Below, in pieces: positions 32,643 through 41,576 of a stretch of 64,000 nucleotides of DNA. The notes beneath the pieces are model-generated. The model did no database searches and had not been told where the DNA came from. It saw only the letters and a list, made by a program, of their open reading frames with translations. The translations under genes were made by a program, and so were the position numbers. The first letter of the stretch is position 1; each line of letters starts with the position of its first letter. Origin of the DNA: Scatomorpha sp040765295 (GTDB lineage: Bacteria > Bacillota > Clostridia > Oscillospirales > Oscillospiraceae); the NCBI GenBank assembly GCA_040765295.1, contig JAXGSB010000001.1, positions 1,968,602 to 2,032,601 on the forward strand, written 5' to 3'.

Positions 32643-35014
32643 TACAACTTTTCTTGTTCATCAACTCTAGCGTAGGCTCGCTGTCTTCCATAGACAGGAA
32701 AGGTAACAACTCCGTTCTTGTTCCCTGCATACTTGTCCCAGCCACGGATCTTTCTCATGATTGCTCCAATGGCATAAGAATCTGCTATTTTCATCGATGA
32801 TGCATCTTTGCCAAAACACTCACACCAAATTTCCATGTTGCAAACTAACTTCCGTTTTACAGTACCTACACGGCTTTCGCCGCCAAACTCGCTACCGCCG
32901 AGGAAATTTCTACGCTCGTATAAAGACATGTCATCCCAATCCTCTGGTAAAAGGGTGTCTAAATATGTCCTAACAAGGCCCTCTCTTTCATCTGTTTCCA
33001 TAGCATCAGCCTGCTCGCTGGTTGCCTGGGCTACATCATCACCTTCAAGGTAGAGTTTTTCTCCCTTTTTATATAAGACGAGGGTTTCTGCCCATATCTG
33101 CTGGACTTCTTCCTTACTCATTTGCCATGCTTTTTTATTGCTTTCTCCACTTATTCGTACAGGCCAGAATCTTCTATTTCCCGTAATATCACGAAGAAAA
33201 CCACTCTCGGCATTAGTAGAACCTACTATTACACATTGCCTAGGGTGACTTTCCACATTGACTCCATAGCTTGCACGATATTTATCATCTGATCTAGAAA
33301 TAAATGATTTTACAACCTCCACATCGGTCTTTCTCATTCCAGCAAGTTCCCCAAGTTCTAGCATCCAGTAACCTTGTAGTTTTTCAGGTCCAGCTTTGTC
33401 CTTCATATCAGTAAGGGTTAAACTATCGGAAAACCACTCACCTGCAAGCTTCGCAAAGAAGGTGGATTTTCCTATTCCTTGTGGACCATTTAGAATAAGA
33501 ACACTATCAAATTTAGTCCCAGGTTTATAGATACGAGCCACTGCAGCTACCATAGTTTTTCTTATAACTGCTCTTGTATAGGAATTGTCAGCAGCTCCAA
33601 AATAGTCTACTAACAGATTTTCTACTCGATTAATACCATCCCATTTTGGAAGCGATTCTAAAAAATCCTTTATAGGATGGTAGGCTCTTTCCGTTGCAAC
33701 TGCTAGAATTGCATCCTTAGTTTTCGTAGGTGAATAAACTCCATATTTATTACTTAGATAAACTTTAAGCAAGGCGTTATCAGAATCATTCCAGCCACCT
33801 TTTATCTGCTCCCAAGGAAGGCCTCCTTTAGCATCAATCCCGTCTCGATGGCAGTTAAAAGCTATATGCTGTAGGCCATCATCATGCCTTATGATTAAAA
33901 CAAAATTATCCAAGGTGTCTTTTATCTTTCCTTGTCTGTCTAGTTCTAAAGAAGTCTGCCAGTCTTCATCGCTAAATTCTTCTTTGGCTTGTGCTTGTCT
34001 TTCTTTTACAAACTCAGCCTTTACCAGTTCATCTTTTATGACAAACTCTGACATAGCTTTAAATGAAGGCATCCTTCCTGGGGATGTGGTTGTAGAGACC
34101 CTATCATCTAAAGAGCCAAATTTATGAATTCTAACAAGGTCAAAGGCATTAAGTAGTAGACCACTAGCAGGATCTGTAGCATGATGACTATATGCAAATT
34201 TATCATCATAAATTATTACTCCAGCACTACTATCCGCTGGAATATAGTCATAGCGTCCTTCTAAGGCAGATGGCTCATAAACTGCAGCTAGAAATTTCTT
34301 AATTGCATCACGAATTCCATAAGCACGACAGAAGGTTCCTACAATACCCTCTTTCAATAAAGGATCTGCTTGCTCTTTTACAGTTCTTTTTACAATTTCA
34401 GATTGCCTACTCGATACTGGCCAAGTTGAAGTATCCCTCCAATCTATATATTTTGAAAGAAAGTCATCTGGATTTAATAAATCTCCATCTTGTTCTTTAA
34501 ATACAAACTCTCCATTTGAAGAGGTTGAAGGCCAATACATAAGACGATGTGCTTCATAGGTTGTATCATCAAAGAGGTCTATTCCTATTTCTTTTGCAAC
34601 CATCCTACCCACTGCTGCATATTCTTCTTCACTTATTTCACGGGAAAGTGGAATAATAAGTCTAAGTCTTGGATTCTCTGGAGTATGTCTATGGGTAGAA
34701 TAAACAAGGCATTTAAAATCAAAGAACTTAGTAATCTGATCCCAAATATCAGGAGTGCCATAATCCATATCAAGAGTAAGTATAGACCGACATAGGACAT
34801 TGCCTTTTTTCCGTCTGCCTCCTTTTAAATATCCTCCAACAAAACCGCCCACGTCTTTAATATCATCCTGCATGCCTTTTTTCATTTTTCTATATTCTTC
34901 AACGGTCTCAGTTGTTCTTTGTGTTGTTTTTACTCTGGCACAGAAGTCAGCCCATGAAATATCTTTGTTTTTCCACTTTTTATCCATGCGACTATTACCT
35001 ATAGCAATTTTCAT
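32642..35014 (-). CDS. VirE-type phage primase-helicase
   Basis: This 790-residue replication protein has an N-terminal primase-like part (about 1-270, with ILTLDMDYGTPDIWDQI and VYSTHRHTPENPRLRLIIPL, a primpol-type signature) and a C-terminal VirE/SF3-like ATPase. The Walker A site is LNGPQGIGKSTFFAKLAG near 525, followed by MLELGELAGM and VIVGSTNAESGFLRDITGNRRFWPV. It should prime and unwind phage DNA. ATG at 35014 overlaps the DUF4406 stop (ATGA). Confidence 0.9.
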   Translation of the reverse strand: MKIAIGNSRMDKKWKNKDISWADFCARVKTTQRTTETVEEYRKMKKGMQDDIKDVGGFVGGYLKGGRRKKGNVLCRSILTLDMDYGTPDIWDQITKFFDFKCLVYSTHRHTPENPRLRLIIPLSREISEEEYAAVGRMVAKEIGIDLFDDTTYEAHRLMYWPSTSSNGEFVFKEQDGDLLNPDDFLSKYIDWRDTSTWPVSSRQSEIVKRTVKEQADPLLKEGIVGTFCRAYGIRDAIKKFLAAVYEPSALEGRYDYIPADSSAGVIIYDDKFAYSHHATDPASGLLLNAFDLVRIHKFGSLDDRVSTTTSPGRMPSFKAMSEFVIKDELVKAEFVKERQAQAKEEFSDEDWQTSLELDRQGKIKDTLDNFVLIIRHDDGLQHIAFNCHRDGIDAKGGLPWEQIKGGWNDSDNALLKVYLSNKYGVYSPTKTKDAILAVATERAYHPIKDFLESLPKWDGINRVENLLVDYFGAADNSYTRAVIRKTMVAAVARIYKPGTKFDSVLILNGPQGIGKSTFFAKLAGEWFSDSLTLTDMKDKAGPEKLQGYWMLELGELAGMRKTDVEVVKSFISRSDDKYRASYGVNVESHPRQCVIVGSTNAESGFLRDITGNRRFWPVRISGESNKKAWQMSKEEVQQIWAETLVLYKKGEKLYLEGDDVAQATSEQADAMETDEREGLVRTYLDTLLPEDWDDMSLYERRNFLGGSEFGGESRVGTVKRKLVCNMEIWCECFGKDASSMKIADSYAIGAIMRKIRGWDKYAGNKNGVVTFPVYGRQRAYARVDEQEKL

Positions 35015-35439
35015 AGACCATCGACCTCCTCGCACCTATCGTTGAAATATTTAATAGGCATACCACGCTTTTTTGCCTTAGCTATCTCCTTGGCTACGCC
35101 AGCTGAAATTTTATTAAAGACCCACATTTCATTACATTTTCCCAAGAGAACAAGGCCGAAGAACAGACCCAGCTCTCTTTCTTCCTTGTCCTCATCATCC
35201 ATAAATTGAGGGTAATGAAGATGCGGTGCTAGTGGAATATAGCCTTTAGAAACTGCCAGTCTACAATAACCTCTAGCCCTTTCCGCATTTCTTTTCATAT
35301 CTCCTGAGAAAGGGGAAGCTATATATACTAATGGTCTAAACTTAGATTTCTTTTCTTCCTTCGAAATATTTGTTAAAGCTTCATGGGGAGTGGGATCATG
35401 ATAACCCTCAGCATTAAACTTACTAATCTTTTTTGTCAC
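35011..35439 (-). CDS. DUF4406 protein (nucleoside deoxyribosyltransferase-like)
   Basis: This 142-residue protein carries the DUF4406 fold: VYIASPFSGDMKRNAERARGYCRLAVSKGYIPLAPHLHYPQF, then FGLVLLGKCNEMWVF and GVAKEIAKAKKRGMPIKYF. The fold resembles nucleoside 2-deoxyribosyltransferases, so a role in nucleotide metabolism or DNA modification is possible; activity is not established. GTG at 35439 is chosen because GAGGAGG lies nine bases upstream. The frame extends further up without a better site. Confidence 0.8.
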   Translation of the reverse strand: MTKKISKFNAEGYHDPTPHEALTNISKEEKKSKFRPLVYIASPFSGDMKRNAERARGYCRLAVSKGYIPLAPHLHYPQFMDDEDKEERELGLFFGLVLLGKCNEMWVFNKISAGVAKEIAKAKKRGMPIKYFNDRCEEVDGL

Positions 35440-35440
35440 C

Positions 35441-36115
35441 CTAGTTAACCTCCTCGCTGTTTTCAATTTTCATTTTGTACCACTCTAAATAACGCTTTCG
35501 CTGCTGATATTCTGGAACAGCTACCAAAAGTCCAACATCTACCTTTTGTAATGTTTCTAACATCTTAATTTGTGATTCTGATAGATATGGACGGATACTT
35601 TTTCCTTTTTCTATCCCGTTGGCTATTCTAAATTGTTTAGCGGACATACCTGTTACAATTCGATTTAACATGTCGCATTCATTACTAAAATGATATGGTT
35701 TTGGATTTTCATGAAGTAGCTTGATATTATCTGTAAGCAAGGGGAATTCTTTTCTAGCAGATACAAGAGTTTTGATAAACTGCTCCATCTCATTAAATCT
35801 TCTGATGTAGATTTCCTTGAATCTCATAGCTTTTGGCCCTGTGTATCCCATCACTAACATAGTGAAACCATCTCTGGTCATAAAATAACAAGGTAGCTTT
35901 CTTCCAGTAGAATCCTTATAAAAACCAGCTTTAAAATTAGTTTTAATAAATTCTTCACTCAGCCCAGATTTGGGCTCAGTAATTCTAGATATATCCCGCA
36001 GGACGTGTTTGTGTTGTTTTTCAAAAAACTCTGCTACAAAAAGACTATCTACTCTTGCTGTATCATTGGTGTCAGCAAACACACCATATTTGTCTTTAGG
36101 TATCAGTTCTTTCAT
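35441..36115 (-). CDS. Rha-family phage regulatory protein
   Basis: This 224-residue protein starts with a Rha domain: VDSLFVAEFFEKQHKHVLRDISRI, then FKAGFYKDSTGRKLPCYFMTRDGFTMLVMGYTGPKAMRFKEIYIRRFNEME. Rha proteins are phage regulators or antirepressors, known to interfere with growth of phages in IHF-deficient hosts. The C-terminal 90 residues are helical, without a clear family. A terminator precedes the gene, so it likely has its own promoter. Confidence 0.85.
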   Translation of the reverse strand: MKELIPKDKYGVFADTNDTARVDSLFVAEFFEKQHKHVLRDISRITEPKSGLSEEFIKTNFKAGFYKDSTGRKLPCYFMTRDGFTMLVMGYTGPKAMRFKEIYIRRFNEMEQFIKTLVSARKEFPLLTDNIKLLHENPKPYHFSNECDMLNRIVTGMSAKQFRIANGIEKGKSIRPYLSESQIKMLETLQKVDVGLLVAVPEYQQRKRYLEWYKMKIENSEEVN

Positions 36116-36176
36116 AAAAAAACCTCCTGTGATTTTATTTAGAGGTAAGTGCCTCTACTTAATAGCCACAGGAGGA
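36115..36176 (-). terminator. Terminator after the polymerase gene
   Basis: CCTCCTGTG and CACAGGAGG form the outer stem, an inner AGAGG/CCTCT stem lies between, and seven T follow on the minus strand. It separates the polymerase operon from Rha. The upstream arm lies in a short stretch that could encode STFPSSCGY, resembling the C-terminus of the sigma-like protein at 40457. Confidence 0.75.
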
Positions 36177-36206
36177 AGGGAAAGTTGAGCTTTTATAAAA
36201 TTTATT

Positions 36207-38147
36207 TTAATCTTTTTGATAAAACAGACACTCAAATCCATCTGCACCTAATAATAAACCCTTTGCCCAGCTAGGTGTTTTTGCCATCTCCTCACAAACC
36301 TGAGAAAGCGATGCATCTATGTTTGCTTCTATTATTATTTCATCATGGACATGAGCCACAATATAGTAATCTTTTAATGATTTCATTGCATGACACAAAA
36401 TATCACGACTAATCCCCTGAACAATATTCTCTACAAATTTTGGTCCATAGCTTTCTATTCGTTCCCATTTTTTAGTTCCACCGACCCCTTCATAGGTCAC
36501 AGCCTCACCACCAAATTTATTTTCGCCCATTCTAGGCTTCACATAGGCAAGCTTTCTACCTGATGGTAAAACAATAAAAAGCATTCCATTTTGATAAATG
36601 AATTTTATTCCATGAGTTTTAGTAGGGATTTTTTCCTTAACACAGTTCTTTGCTGCTCTGTCAACATCCCACCAAAGCTTAGTAATATTTGGATTTGATT
36701 GCCGCCAGGCATATACCAGAGGCTGTAATTCTTCCTCTTTAAGACCCATGTCTAAGGCTCCCATAGATTTTAAGGCTCCTATGCTTCCGCCATAGCCAAG
36801 TGCCAGTTCTGCAATTTTACCTTTTTGTCTAAGGTGTCCGTTTATCCCATTTTTCTCTACTGGAATATTAAACATCTGTGAAGCTGAAGCACAGTATATA
36901 TCTCCGCCATCTGCAAATACATCTATTCTCCATTTTTCATTTGCTAGCCATGCAATAACCCTAGCTTCAATAGCTGAAAAATCTGCAACAATAAACTTTT
37001 TATCTTTTTTAGGTATAAATGAGGTGCGAATAAGCTGGGATAATGTATCTGGAATATCTTCATAGAGTAATTCTAAAGCCTCAGTATTTTTACTTCTAAC
37101 TAGTGACCGAGCTTCTCCTAGATCTTTCATATGGTTTTGAGGTAGGTTTTGTAATTGAATAAGCCTTCCTGAAAACCTGCCTGTTCTATTAGCACCATAG
37201 AATTGAAACATCCCCCTTGCCCGTCCATCACCGCATACTGCATTTTTCATTGCTGCATATTTCTTTATAGAAGATTTAGCAAGCTTTTGCCTAAGTTCCA
37301 ATACTGTTTTATAAGGCTCCTTGGCACTTTCCAGAAGTTTTGCAACTGCTTTCTTACCTAGACTCTCTGTTTCTATTCCATTTTCTAGAAGCCACCCTTT
37401 CATCTGTTGCACCGAGTTAGGGTTTTCTAGTTTGGTAATATCCTGCATAACAGTCATTAGATTTTCACTAGAAACCCCATCTATATAAACAGCTTGCTTT
37501 ACAAAATCCATATCTATGGCAATCCCACGGTCATTTATTATTTGATCCATCTCATACTCTTTCCAAATAAAATCAGGCACTGGAAATTTAAATAGTTTTT
37601 CTTGAATTAACATCTCAGTTTCTACATCACGGGCATTGTATTCTTTAAACCTCTGCCACCTGTCTCTATCATGTTTTGGAAAATTACGAGTTCTTCCACC
37701 ATTTGTTTTTGTTGGATTACAGGGTATGCAAAAATATCTTATTAGATCTTTACCCTCCGTCAATTTTTGTTTTTCTAAACCTAGTACTGCACCTACACTT
37801 TCAAGGGATAGAGGTAGACCCATATAGGCAGACCAAACCATGGAGCATCTCCAGGATGAAGGATTTAAATATTTGCCTGTTTCTAAGCCTAAAAACTTAG
37901 AGAGGCACACCCTTTCAAACATGGCATTAAAGGCCCATTTGATAATTTCTTCATCTTTAAGGGCATCTGTAATACTTCTAGGAATTTTCTCTCCATTGGC
38001 TAAATCTACAACCTTTACCTCTCCACCGTCTACCGAATAAGCAAATAATAGTATTTCAAAATCATCATTCTCGGCATAGCGATAAACCCCAGATTTCCCT
38101 AAGTTAATACTTGAGTAAGTCTCTATATCTATTGAAATAGATTTCAT
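36207..38147 (-). CDS. Phage DNA polymerase I (family A)
   Basis: This 646-residue enzyme combines a 3'-5' exonuclease-like N-terminal domain (SIDIETYSSINLGKSGVYRYAEN, residues 3-25, with D-x-E) and a family A polymerase domain. The latter shows FQFYGANRTGRFSGRLIQLQNLPQ (motif near 315), FIVADFSAIEARVIAWLANE (motif A, near 380), LRQKGKIAELALGYGGS (motif B-like, near 430) and YYIVAHVHDEIIIEA (motif C, near 600). It replicates the phage genome with the VirE helicase. The start follows AAGGACGGTAAGAG. Confidence 0.95.
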   Translation of the reverse strand: MKSISIDIETYSSINLGKSGVYRYAENDDFEILLFAYSVDGGEVKVVDLANGEKIPRSITDALKDEEIIKWAFNAMFERVCLSKFLGLETGKYLNPSSWRCSMVWSAYMGLPLSLESVGAVLGLEKQKLTEGKDLIRYFCIPCNPTKTNGGRTRNFPKHDRDRWQRFKEYNARDVETEMLIQEKLFKFPVPDFIWKEYEMDQIINDRGIAIDMDFVKQAVYIDGVSSENLMTVMQDITKLENPNSVQQMKGWLLENGIETESLGKKAVAKLLESAKEPYKTVLELRQKLAKSSIKKYAAMKNAVCGDGRARGMFQFYGANRTGRFSGRLIQLQNLPQNHMKDLGEARSLVRSKNTEALELLYEDIPDTLSQLIRTSFIPKKDKKFIVADFSAIEARVIAWLANEKWRIDVFADGGDIYCASASQMFNIPVEKNGINGHLRQKGKIAELALGYGGSIGALKSMGALDMGLKEEELQPLVYAWRQSNPNITKLWWDVDRAAKNCVKEKIPTKTHGIKFIYQNGMLFIVLPSGRKLAYVKPRMGENKFGGEAVTYEGVGGTKKWERIESYGPKFVENIVQGISRDILCHAMKSLKDYYIVAHVHDEIIIEANIDASLSQVCEEMAKTPSWAKGLLLGADGFECLFYQKD

Positions 38148-38169
38148 CTCTTACCGTCCTTTCCAATAT

Positions 38170-38203
38170 AAATAAGGTGGCAGCACACACCACCACCTTA
38201 TTT
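38170..38203. terminator. Terminator-like hairpin between DUF2815 and polymerase genes
   Basis: AAATAAGGTGG and CCACCTTATTT form a perfect 11-bp stem. The minus strand continues TTATTTATATT, a weak T run. It may attenuate transcription into the polymerase gene or stabilise mRNA ends. Confidence 0.5.
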
Positions 38204-38221
38204 ATAATTTTGCCTTAACTT

Positions 38222-38770
38222 TTATGCTAAGAAATCATCATCTTCTATTGTGGTGAATTCATCAGCTGCATTAGTTCTGCCACCAAGGGGTTCACCATCC
38301 TTAATCTTTTGAATGTTTCCAAGTCCACATGCCACTCCCTTGTTTCCATTAGAGTTAAAAGCATAGAAATTAAGAGATACCCTTGCGTAGCAACCACTAT
38401 AAACTTCACTTCTATCTAAAATTGGTCTTACTGCTTTGTCCACAATTTGAGGAGCAGTCATACTATTTGCATTTACAAAATAATGCCCCTTATAAGCTTC
38501 ATCGTCTCGCTCCGCATCTCCATCTCTAAGGGGTAGCTTTATAGCCGCCTTATTAGGCTTCTTTCCTCCGAACTTATGAAGTCCTTCTTCAATAGCTGCA
38601 TCCACCGCCGCATGGATAGCGTTAATTGTTTCTGTATCAGTTTTGGGGATTAAGACTGACACGCTATACCTTTCTGCTCCGCCATTTATGGATACTGGTT
38701 CCCATCCATTGAAGTAACTTAGTCTGGTATCTACACCTGTAATAACTTTTGTTTTGCTTTGATTAATCAT
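38222..38770 (-). CDS. DUF2815 phage protein (probable ssDNA-binding protein)
   Basis: This 182-residue protein matches DUF2815: TKVITGVDTRLSYFNGWEPVSINGGAERYSVSVLIPKTD at the start and AVRPILDRSEVYSGCYARVSLNFYAFNSNGNKGVACGLGNIQKI near 120-165. The OB-like pattern, acidic C-terminus (EFTTIEDDDFLA) and position beside the polymerase suggest single-stranded DNA binding, as for T7 gp2.5-like proteins. ATG at 38770 follows TGGAGGT. The start lies just inside the end of the DUF2800 gene. Confidence 0.82.
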   Translation of the reverse strand: MINQSKTKVITGVDTRLSYFNGWEPVSINGGAERYSVSVLIPKTDTETINAIHAAVDAAIEEGLHKFGGKKPNKAAIKLPLRDGDAERDDEAYKGHYFVNANSMTAPQIVDKAVRPILDRSEVYSGCYARVSLNFYAFNSNGNKGVACGLGNIQKIKDGEPLGGRTNAADEFTTIEDDDFLA

Positions 38771-38774
38771 ATTC

Positions 38775-39911
38775 TTATACCTCCATAATTTTATTAAATT
38801 CAGTTTTCGCACTTGATACATTTAAGGCTTGTCTTTTATCTGATAATGGAACTAGGGTAGGCTTACCAGGCGGTTTGATAATAAAGTCACCTAGTATATC
38901 CTTAAATTTTTGTTTACCCATGAGTTTTTCCATTTCTGTAAGAGTAATAAGGCTGGTTCGGTATATGTCCTTATAACCATTCGCTTTGGCTACTTCTGCT
39001 ACCTTATCCTCATCTTTATATTTGCGGTTGGACCGACCCTCAACAACTTTAAAACCACTCCACTCCTTACCATGATTGACTGCAGCATCTGTAGCATAGG
39101 CAACAATTTCATTTGCCCACCTAGTAAGGTCCGATAGTTTGGATAAAATTTTTTCTATCTCATTATCTGTAAGTAGAGGTGGGAGTTTAAATTCTGACTG
39201 TGCTAGTCTTAGTTTTTCATCTGCTCTTGCTCTACATTTAACTGCAGCTCGGCAAAAAGTACACCAGTCACCTGGAAGATATTCTCCCTCGCCTTTAAAG
39301 GCCAATTTAGCCTTCGGTACTAAATCATTTTCTGCCCACTTTCTGAGTTCATCTACTGAAATAGTCCAGGCGCTAACATTCTCTCTTCTAGGTTGGAAAA
39401 TGTGCATTGTCACTTCCTCAATGTCATATAAACTTTCATAAGATGCTAGAGCTCCCAAGGCATATAGTTTCATCTGTGGATTGTCTTCTGCATATACAAG
39501 TATTCCTTGTCCGTATTTCATGTCAATTATATGCAGATTCTTATCACCGATGATTATTGTATCTGCCGTACCAAATCCTTCTGGAACATAGCAGGAAAAA
39601 TCCAATCTTTCTTCTATTAATACTAGTGGATCTTTACAATTCTTCTTCACTTCCTCAAGTTGCTCTAAGACATACTCCACATAAGCATCACTGTGTTCTT
39701 CCATTTCATCATCATTAAACTCTGAAACTGGTCTTTTACTTCTTATATGGAGTGCCTTTTTAAGCTTATGTTCACAAAGGTTATGAGCCGCAGTGCCCTG
39801 TGCAGCTGCAGTTGACTCTTGGTCTTTAAACTCTAACTCAAGCCTAGCTGCAGGCGTACATTCTAACCATCTATGTGCTCCAGATGCTGAAAGTATTGCG
39901 TGTTTACCCAT
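38775..39911 (-). CDS. DUF2800 protein (RecB/Cas4-like nuclease)
   Basis: The 378-residue protein begins LSASGAHRWLECTPAARLELEF, the usual DUF2800 start, and has a PD-(D/E)xK core: GTADTIIIGDKNLHIIDMKYGQGILVYAEDNPQMKLYALGAL near 115-155 with D-x-K. Cysteines CTFCRAAVKCRARA near 215-225 may bind an iron-sulphur cluster, as in Cas4. It is found with DUF2815 and a family A polymerase in many Firmicutes phages, so it likely works in replication or recombination. Confidence 0.85.
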   Translation of the reverse strand: MGKHAILSASGAHRWLECTPAARLELEFKDQESTAAAQGTAAHNLCEHKLKKALHIRSKRPVSEFNDDEMEEHSDAYVEYVLEQLEEVKKNCKDPLVLIEERLDFSCYVPEGFGTADTIIIGDKNLHIIDMKYGQGILVYAEDNPQMKLYALGALASYESLYDIEEVTMHIFQPRRENVSAWTISVDELRKWAENDLVPKAKLAFKGEGEYLPGDWCTFCRAAVKCRARADEKLRLAQSEFKLPPLLTDNEIEKILSKLSDLTRWANEIVAYATDAAVNHGKEWSGFKVVEGRSNRKYKDEDKVAEVAKANGYKDIYRTSLITLTEMEKLMGKQKFKDILGDFIIKPPGKPTLVPLSDKRQALNVSSAKTEFNKIMEV

Positions 39912-40221
39912 TACCTAACACCTCCGCATCTTCTAGTAAGGAACCATAGTGGCTAGGATCAACTTCGCTTAACTTTTCACCACCATACTTCTTAATTAAA
40001 TCTCTTACTTCAGAAGTTAGACCTGCTTGACTCTTCTTAGCCAGTACTCCTCTAACTTCTTCTAAAGTAATCTTATTTGGCTTTGCCTCTTTTACTTTTG
40101 TAGCGGTTATCTCTACATTTTCGCTATCACCACTGGTTATTGCATTTGCAACAACCTCTATACTATCTGCAAGCGAACGCATATCTGAAACCACATCAAG
40201 AAGTAGCTTTATTTTGCTCAT
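39904..40221 (-). CDS. Conserved phage protein (105 residues)
   Basis: The N-terminal half is a predicted helix (LLLDVVSDMRSLADSIEVVANAIT). The C-terminal half (TLEEVRGVLAKKSQAGLTSEVRDLIKKYGGEKLSEVDPSHYGSLL) is common in Firmicutes phages next to DUF2800, resembling a SAP-like or Rho-N-like helical domain. No activity is known to me. It overlaps DUF2800 by eight bases. Confidence 0.7.
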   Translation of the reverse strand: MSKIKLLLDVVSDMRSLADSIEVVANAITSGDSENVEITATKVKEAKPNKITLEEVRGVLAKKSQAGLTSEVRDLIKKYGGEKLSEVDPSHYGSLLEDAEVLGNG

Positions 40222-40414
40222 GCTTCACCCCTCCTTCCTTTGCCTCACTAATGGCAAGTTCCTGTACCGTATCCCCAGGAACTAGAATAGTAATTTTCTG
40301 TTTTTCACCTAAGAAGAAACGAAAAAGTCGTTCTCTAATGGTGATATTCCGACAGGATACTATTCCTCCATCTTGAGGTTTTTTTGAAACACTAATTTTT
40401 AAATTATGCTTCAT
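40196..40414 (-). CDS. Conserved small phage protein (72 residues)
   Basis: The protein starts MKHNLKISVSKKPQDGGIVSCRNITIRERLFRFFLGEKQKITILVPGDTV, a pattern I recognise from many Firmicutes phages and conjugative elements without a known function. ATG at 40414 lies seven bases after AGAGGTG. It overlaps the next gene by about 26 bases. Confidence 0.7.
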   Translation of the reverse strand: MKHNLKISVSKKPQDGGIVSCRNITIRERLFRFFLGEKQKITILVPGDTVQELAISEAKEGGVKHEQNKATS

Positions 40415-40456
40415 AGGTTTCACCTCTTTCTGAGAGCTTTAATTTCTAGCCCCTAC

Positions 40457-40984
40457 TTATAAGCCAAGAGAAGAGGGGAAAGTTGAGGTGTTTGGAAAAA
40501 TCTTTTTTAATTTCTTTTTTGCTGCAGCTAAATGATGAGATATATTGCTTTTACTAGTGCCAACGCTATCTGCGTACTCATTTGCTGGTACTCCGTCAAG
40601 ATGCACAGCTATGAAAGCTTCTGCTTGCTTGGTAGTTAAGTTCTTGCGAAGTAGTTCACAGTAAAATTCATAGTCAGCTTTTCTGTCTCGATTTTCTAAA
40701 TCTGTGTAATCAGGAATATAGTCCATATGGTCCGTAAGGTCTTGCTCCTGATCGTCTTTTCTAAAGGGCATCTCTGGCATAGAAATTCGTCTATTGTGTT
40801 TTCTCCAATTATTAAACTCAGGCTTATTAAACTCTTCATTGAATTTTTCTTGAATTAGTTTTTCTTTTTCTTCTTGTGAGTCATACTCTTCTTCTATTGA
40901 TAAGCTGATCCACATTTCCTCAGTTTCTTTTTCATTTAACTCAATAGACTGAAAATACTTATCAAATCTTATTTTTAATTTCAT
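40457..40984 (-). CDS. Sigma-70-like phage regulator
   Basis: This 175-residue protein has a helix-turn-helix resembling sigma region 4 near 125-165: YCELLRKNLTTKQAEAFIAVHLDGVPANEYADSVGTSKSNISHHLAAAKKKLKKIF. The N-terminal part is acidic and lacks clear sigma region 2. It heads the replication operon and may direct early transcription. The ribosome binding site AAAGGA is inside the stem of a hairpin (40989-41021), so translation may be regulated. It ends TSTFPSSLGL. Confidence 0.75.
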   Translation of the reverse strand: MKLKIRFDKYFQSIELNEKETEEMWISLSIEEEYDSQEEKEKLIQEKFNEEFNKPEFNNWRKHNRRISMPEMPFRKDDQEQDLTDHMDYIPDYTDLENRDRKADYEFYCELLRKNLTTKQAEAFIAVHLDGVPANEYADSVGTSKSNISHHLAAAKKKLKKIFPNTSTFPSSLGL

Positions 40985-40988
40985 CTTT

Positions 40989-41021
40989 CATCCTTTCCGT
41001 CCGAAACTTGACGGAAGGATG
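40989..41021 (-). promoter_or_regulatory. Hairpin masking the ribosome binding site of the sigma-like gene
   Basis: CATCCTTCCGTC pairs with GACGGAAAGGATG (one bulged base) around an eight-base loop. The Shine-Dalgarno AAAGGA lies in the 3' arm, six bases before the ATG. Folding would block initiation. Confidence 0.6.
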
Positions 41022-41244
41022 CAAAAAGAATCTATTATGAAGATGGCCACAGGCTACTAGTTCCTAAAAATAGGTACACGAAGTAACGGTGGGTGCATTT
41101 CCTTCTAAATACAGCCTTTATCGCTATATTTAAAATTCTTTATGCATCCTCCGTCCTGATGGCCATCTCGGACTTTGAATTTTTATTTAGAAGTCTTTAG
41201 GACTTGCTTACTAATAGATATATCACGAATATTTTTTTGAAAAT

Positions 41245-41259
41245 GGACACGCTATGTCC
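41245..41259. promoter_or_regulatory. Palindrome GGACA-n5-TGTCC, candidate operator
   Basis: This 15-bp palindrome overlaps the expected -35 position of a promoter whose -10-like box is at 41219-41224 on the minus strand. A second copy (GGACATCCCATGTCC) is at 42542-42556, on the other side of the repressor gene. Confidence 0.45.
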
Positions 41260-41268
41260 CATAAAAAC

Positions 41269-41322
41269 AAAAAACCGGAGCTATCTATTCTGCCTTTTCT
41301 TAGGCTTTATAGATAACTCCGG
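41269..41322 (-). terminator. Strong intrinsic terminator after the repressor operon
   Basis: CCGGAGTTATCTAT pairs with ATAGATAGCTCCGG around about 20 bases, then six T and GTTTTT on the minus strand. It separates the repressor and 62-residue genes from the early leader. Confidence 0.85.
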
Positions 41323-41372
41323 CTGTTTGCTCCTCGATTGGTTACGGGGCAGATTGCGGTAATTTCTCTTTA

Positions 41373-41561
41373 TTATCTTACTTTACTTCTTTCTATAACC
41401 GATTCTACTTGATGAACGATATCATCCCAATGAATTGTTACATATTTGTTTTTACTGATTTTTTGTTCTAAGTAAACTTTATCACCATCGACAACCACAT
41501 CACAAAATCGTGGTGGCACTGGTTTAGAAGTACTTAAATCTCTAATGGGTTGTTTTATCAT
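41373..41561 (-). CDS. Small phage protein (62 residues), unknown
   Basis: This protein (MIKQPIRDLSTSKPVPPRFCDVVVDGDKVYLEQKISKNKYVTIHWDDIV) has a probable beta-strand core and no recognised motif. AGGAGGGAG precedes the ATG. It follows the repressor gene by 15 bases and precedes a strong terminator, so it is co-transcribed with the repressor and may belong to the lysogeny functions. Confidence 0.6.
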   Translation of the reverse strand: MIKQPIRDLSTSKPVPPRFCDVVVDGDKVYLEQKISKNKYVTIHWDDIVHQVESVIERSKVR

Positions 41562-41576
41562 GCATCTCCCTCCTAA

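Larger units (their letters stand above)
40985..41268 (-). promoter_or_regulatory. Structured non-coding leader of the early operon
   Basis: About 280 bases between a terminator and the sigma-like gene hold no long gene. On the minus strand there is a GTGATATAT -10-like box (41219-41224), a palindrome GATGGCCATC, repeated GACGGAGGATGC / GACGGAAAGGATG segments and a 12-codon frame after AGAAGGAA. The last 33 bases form a stem covering the ribosome binding site. It looks like a regulated mRNA leader. Confidence 0.45.
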
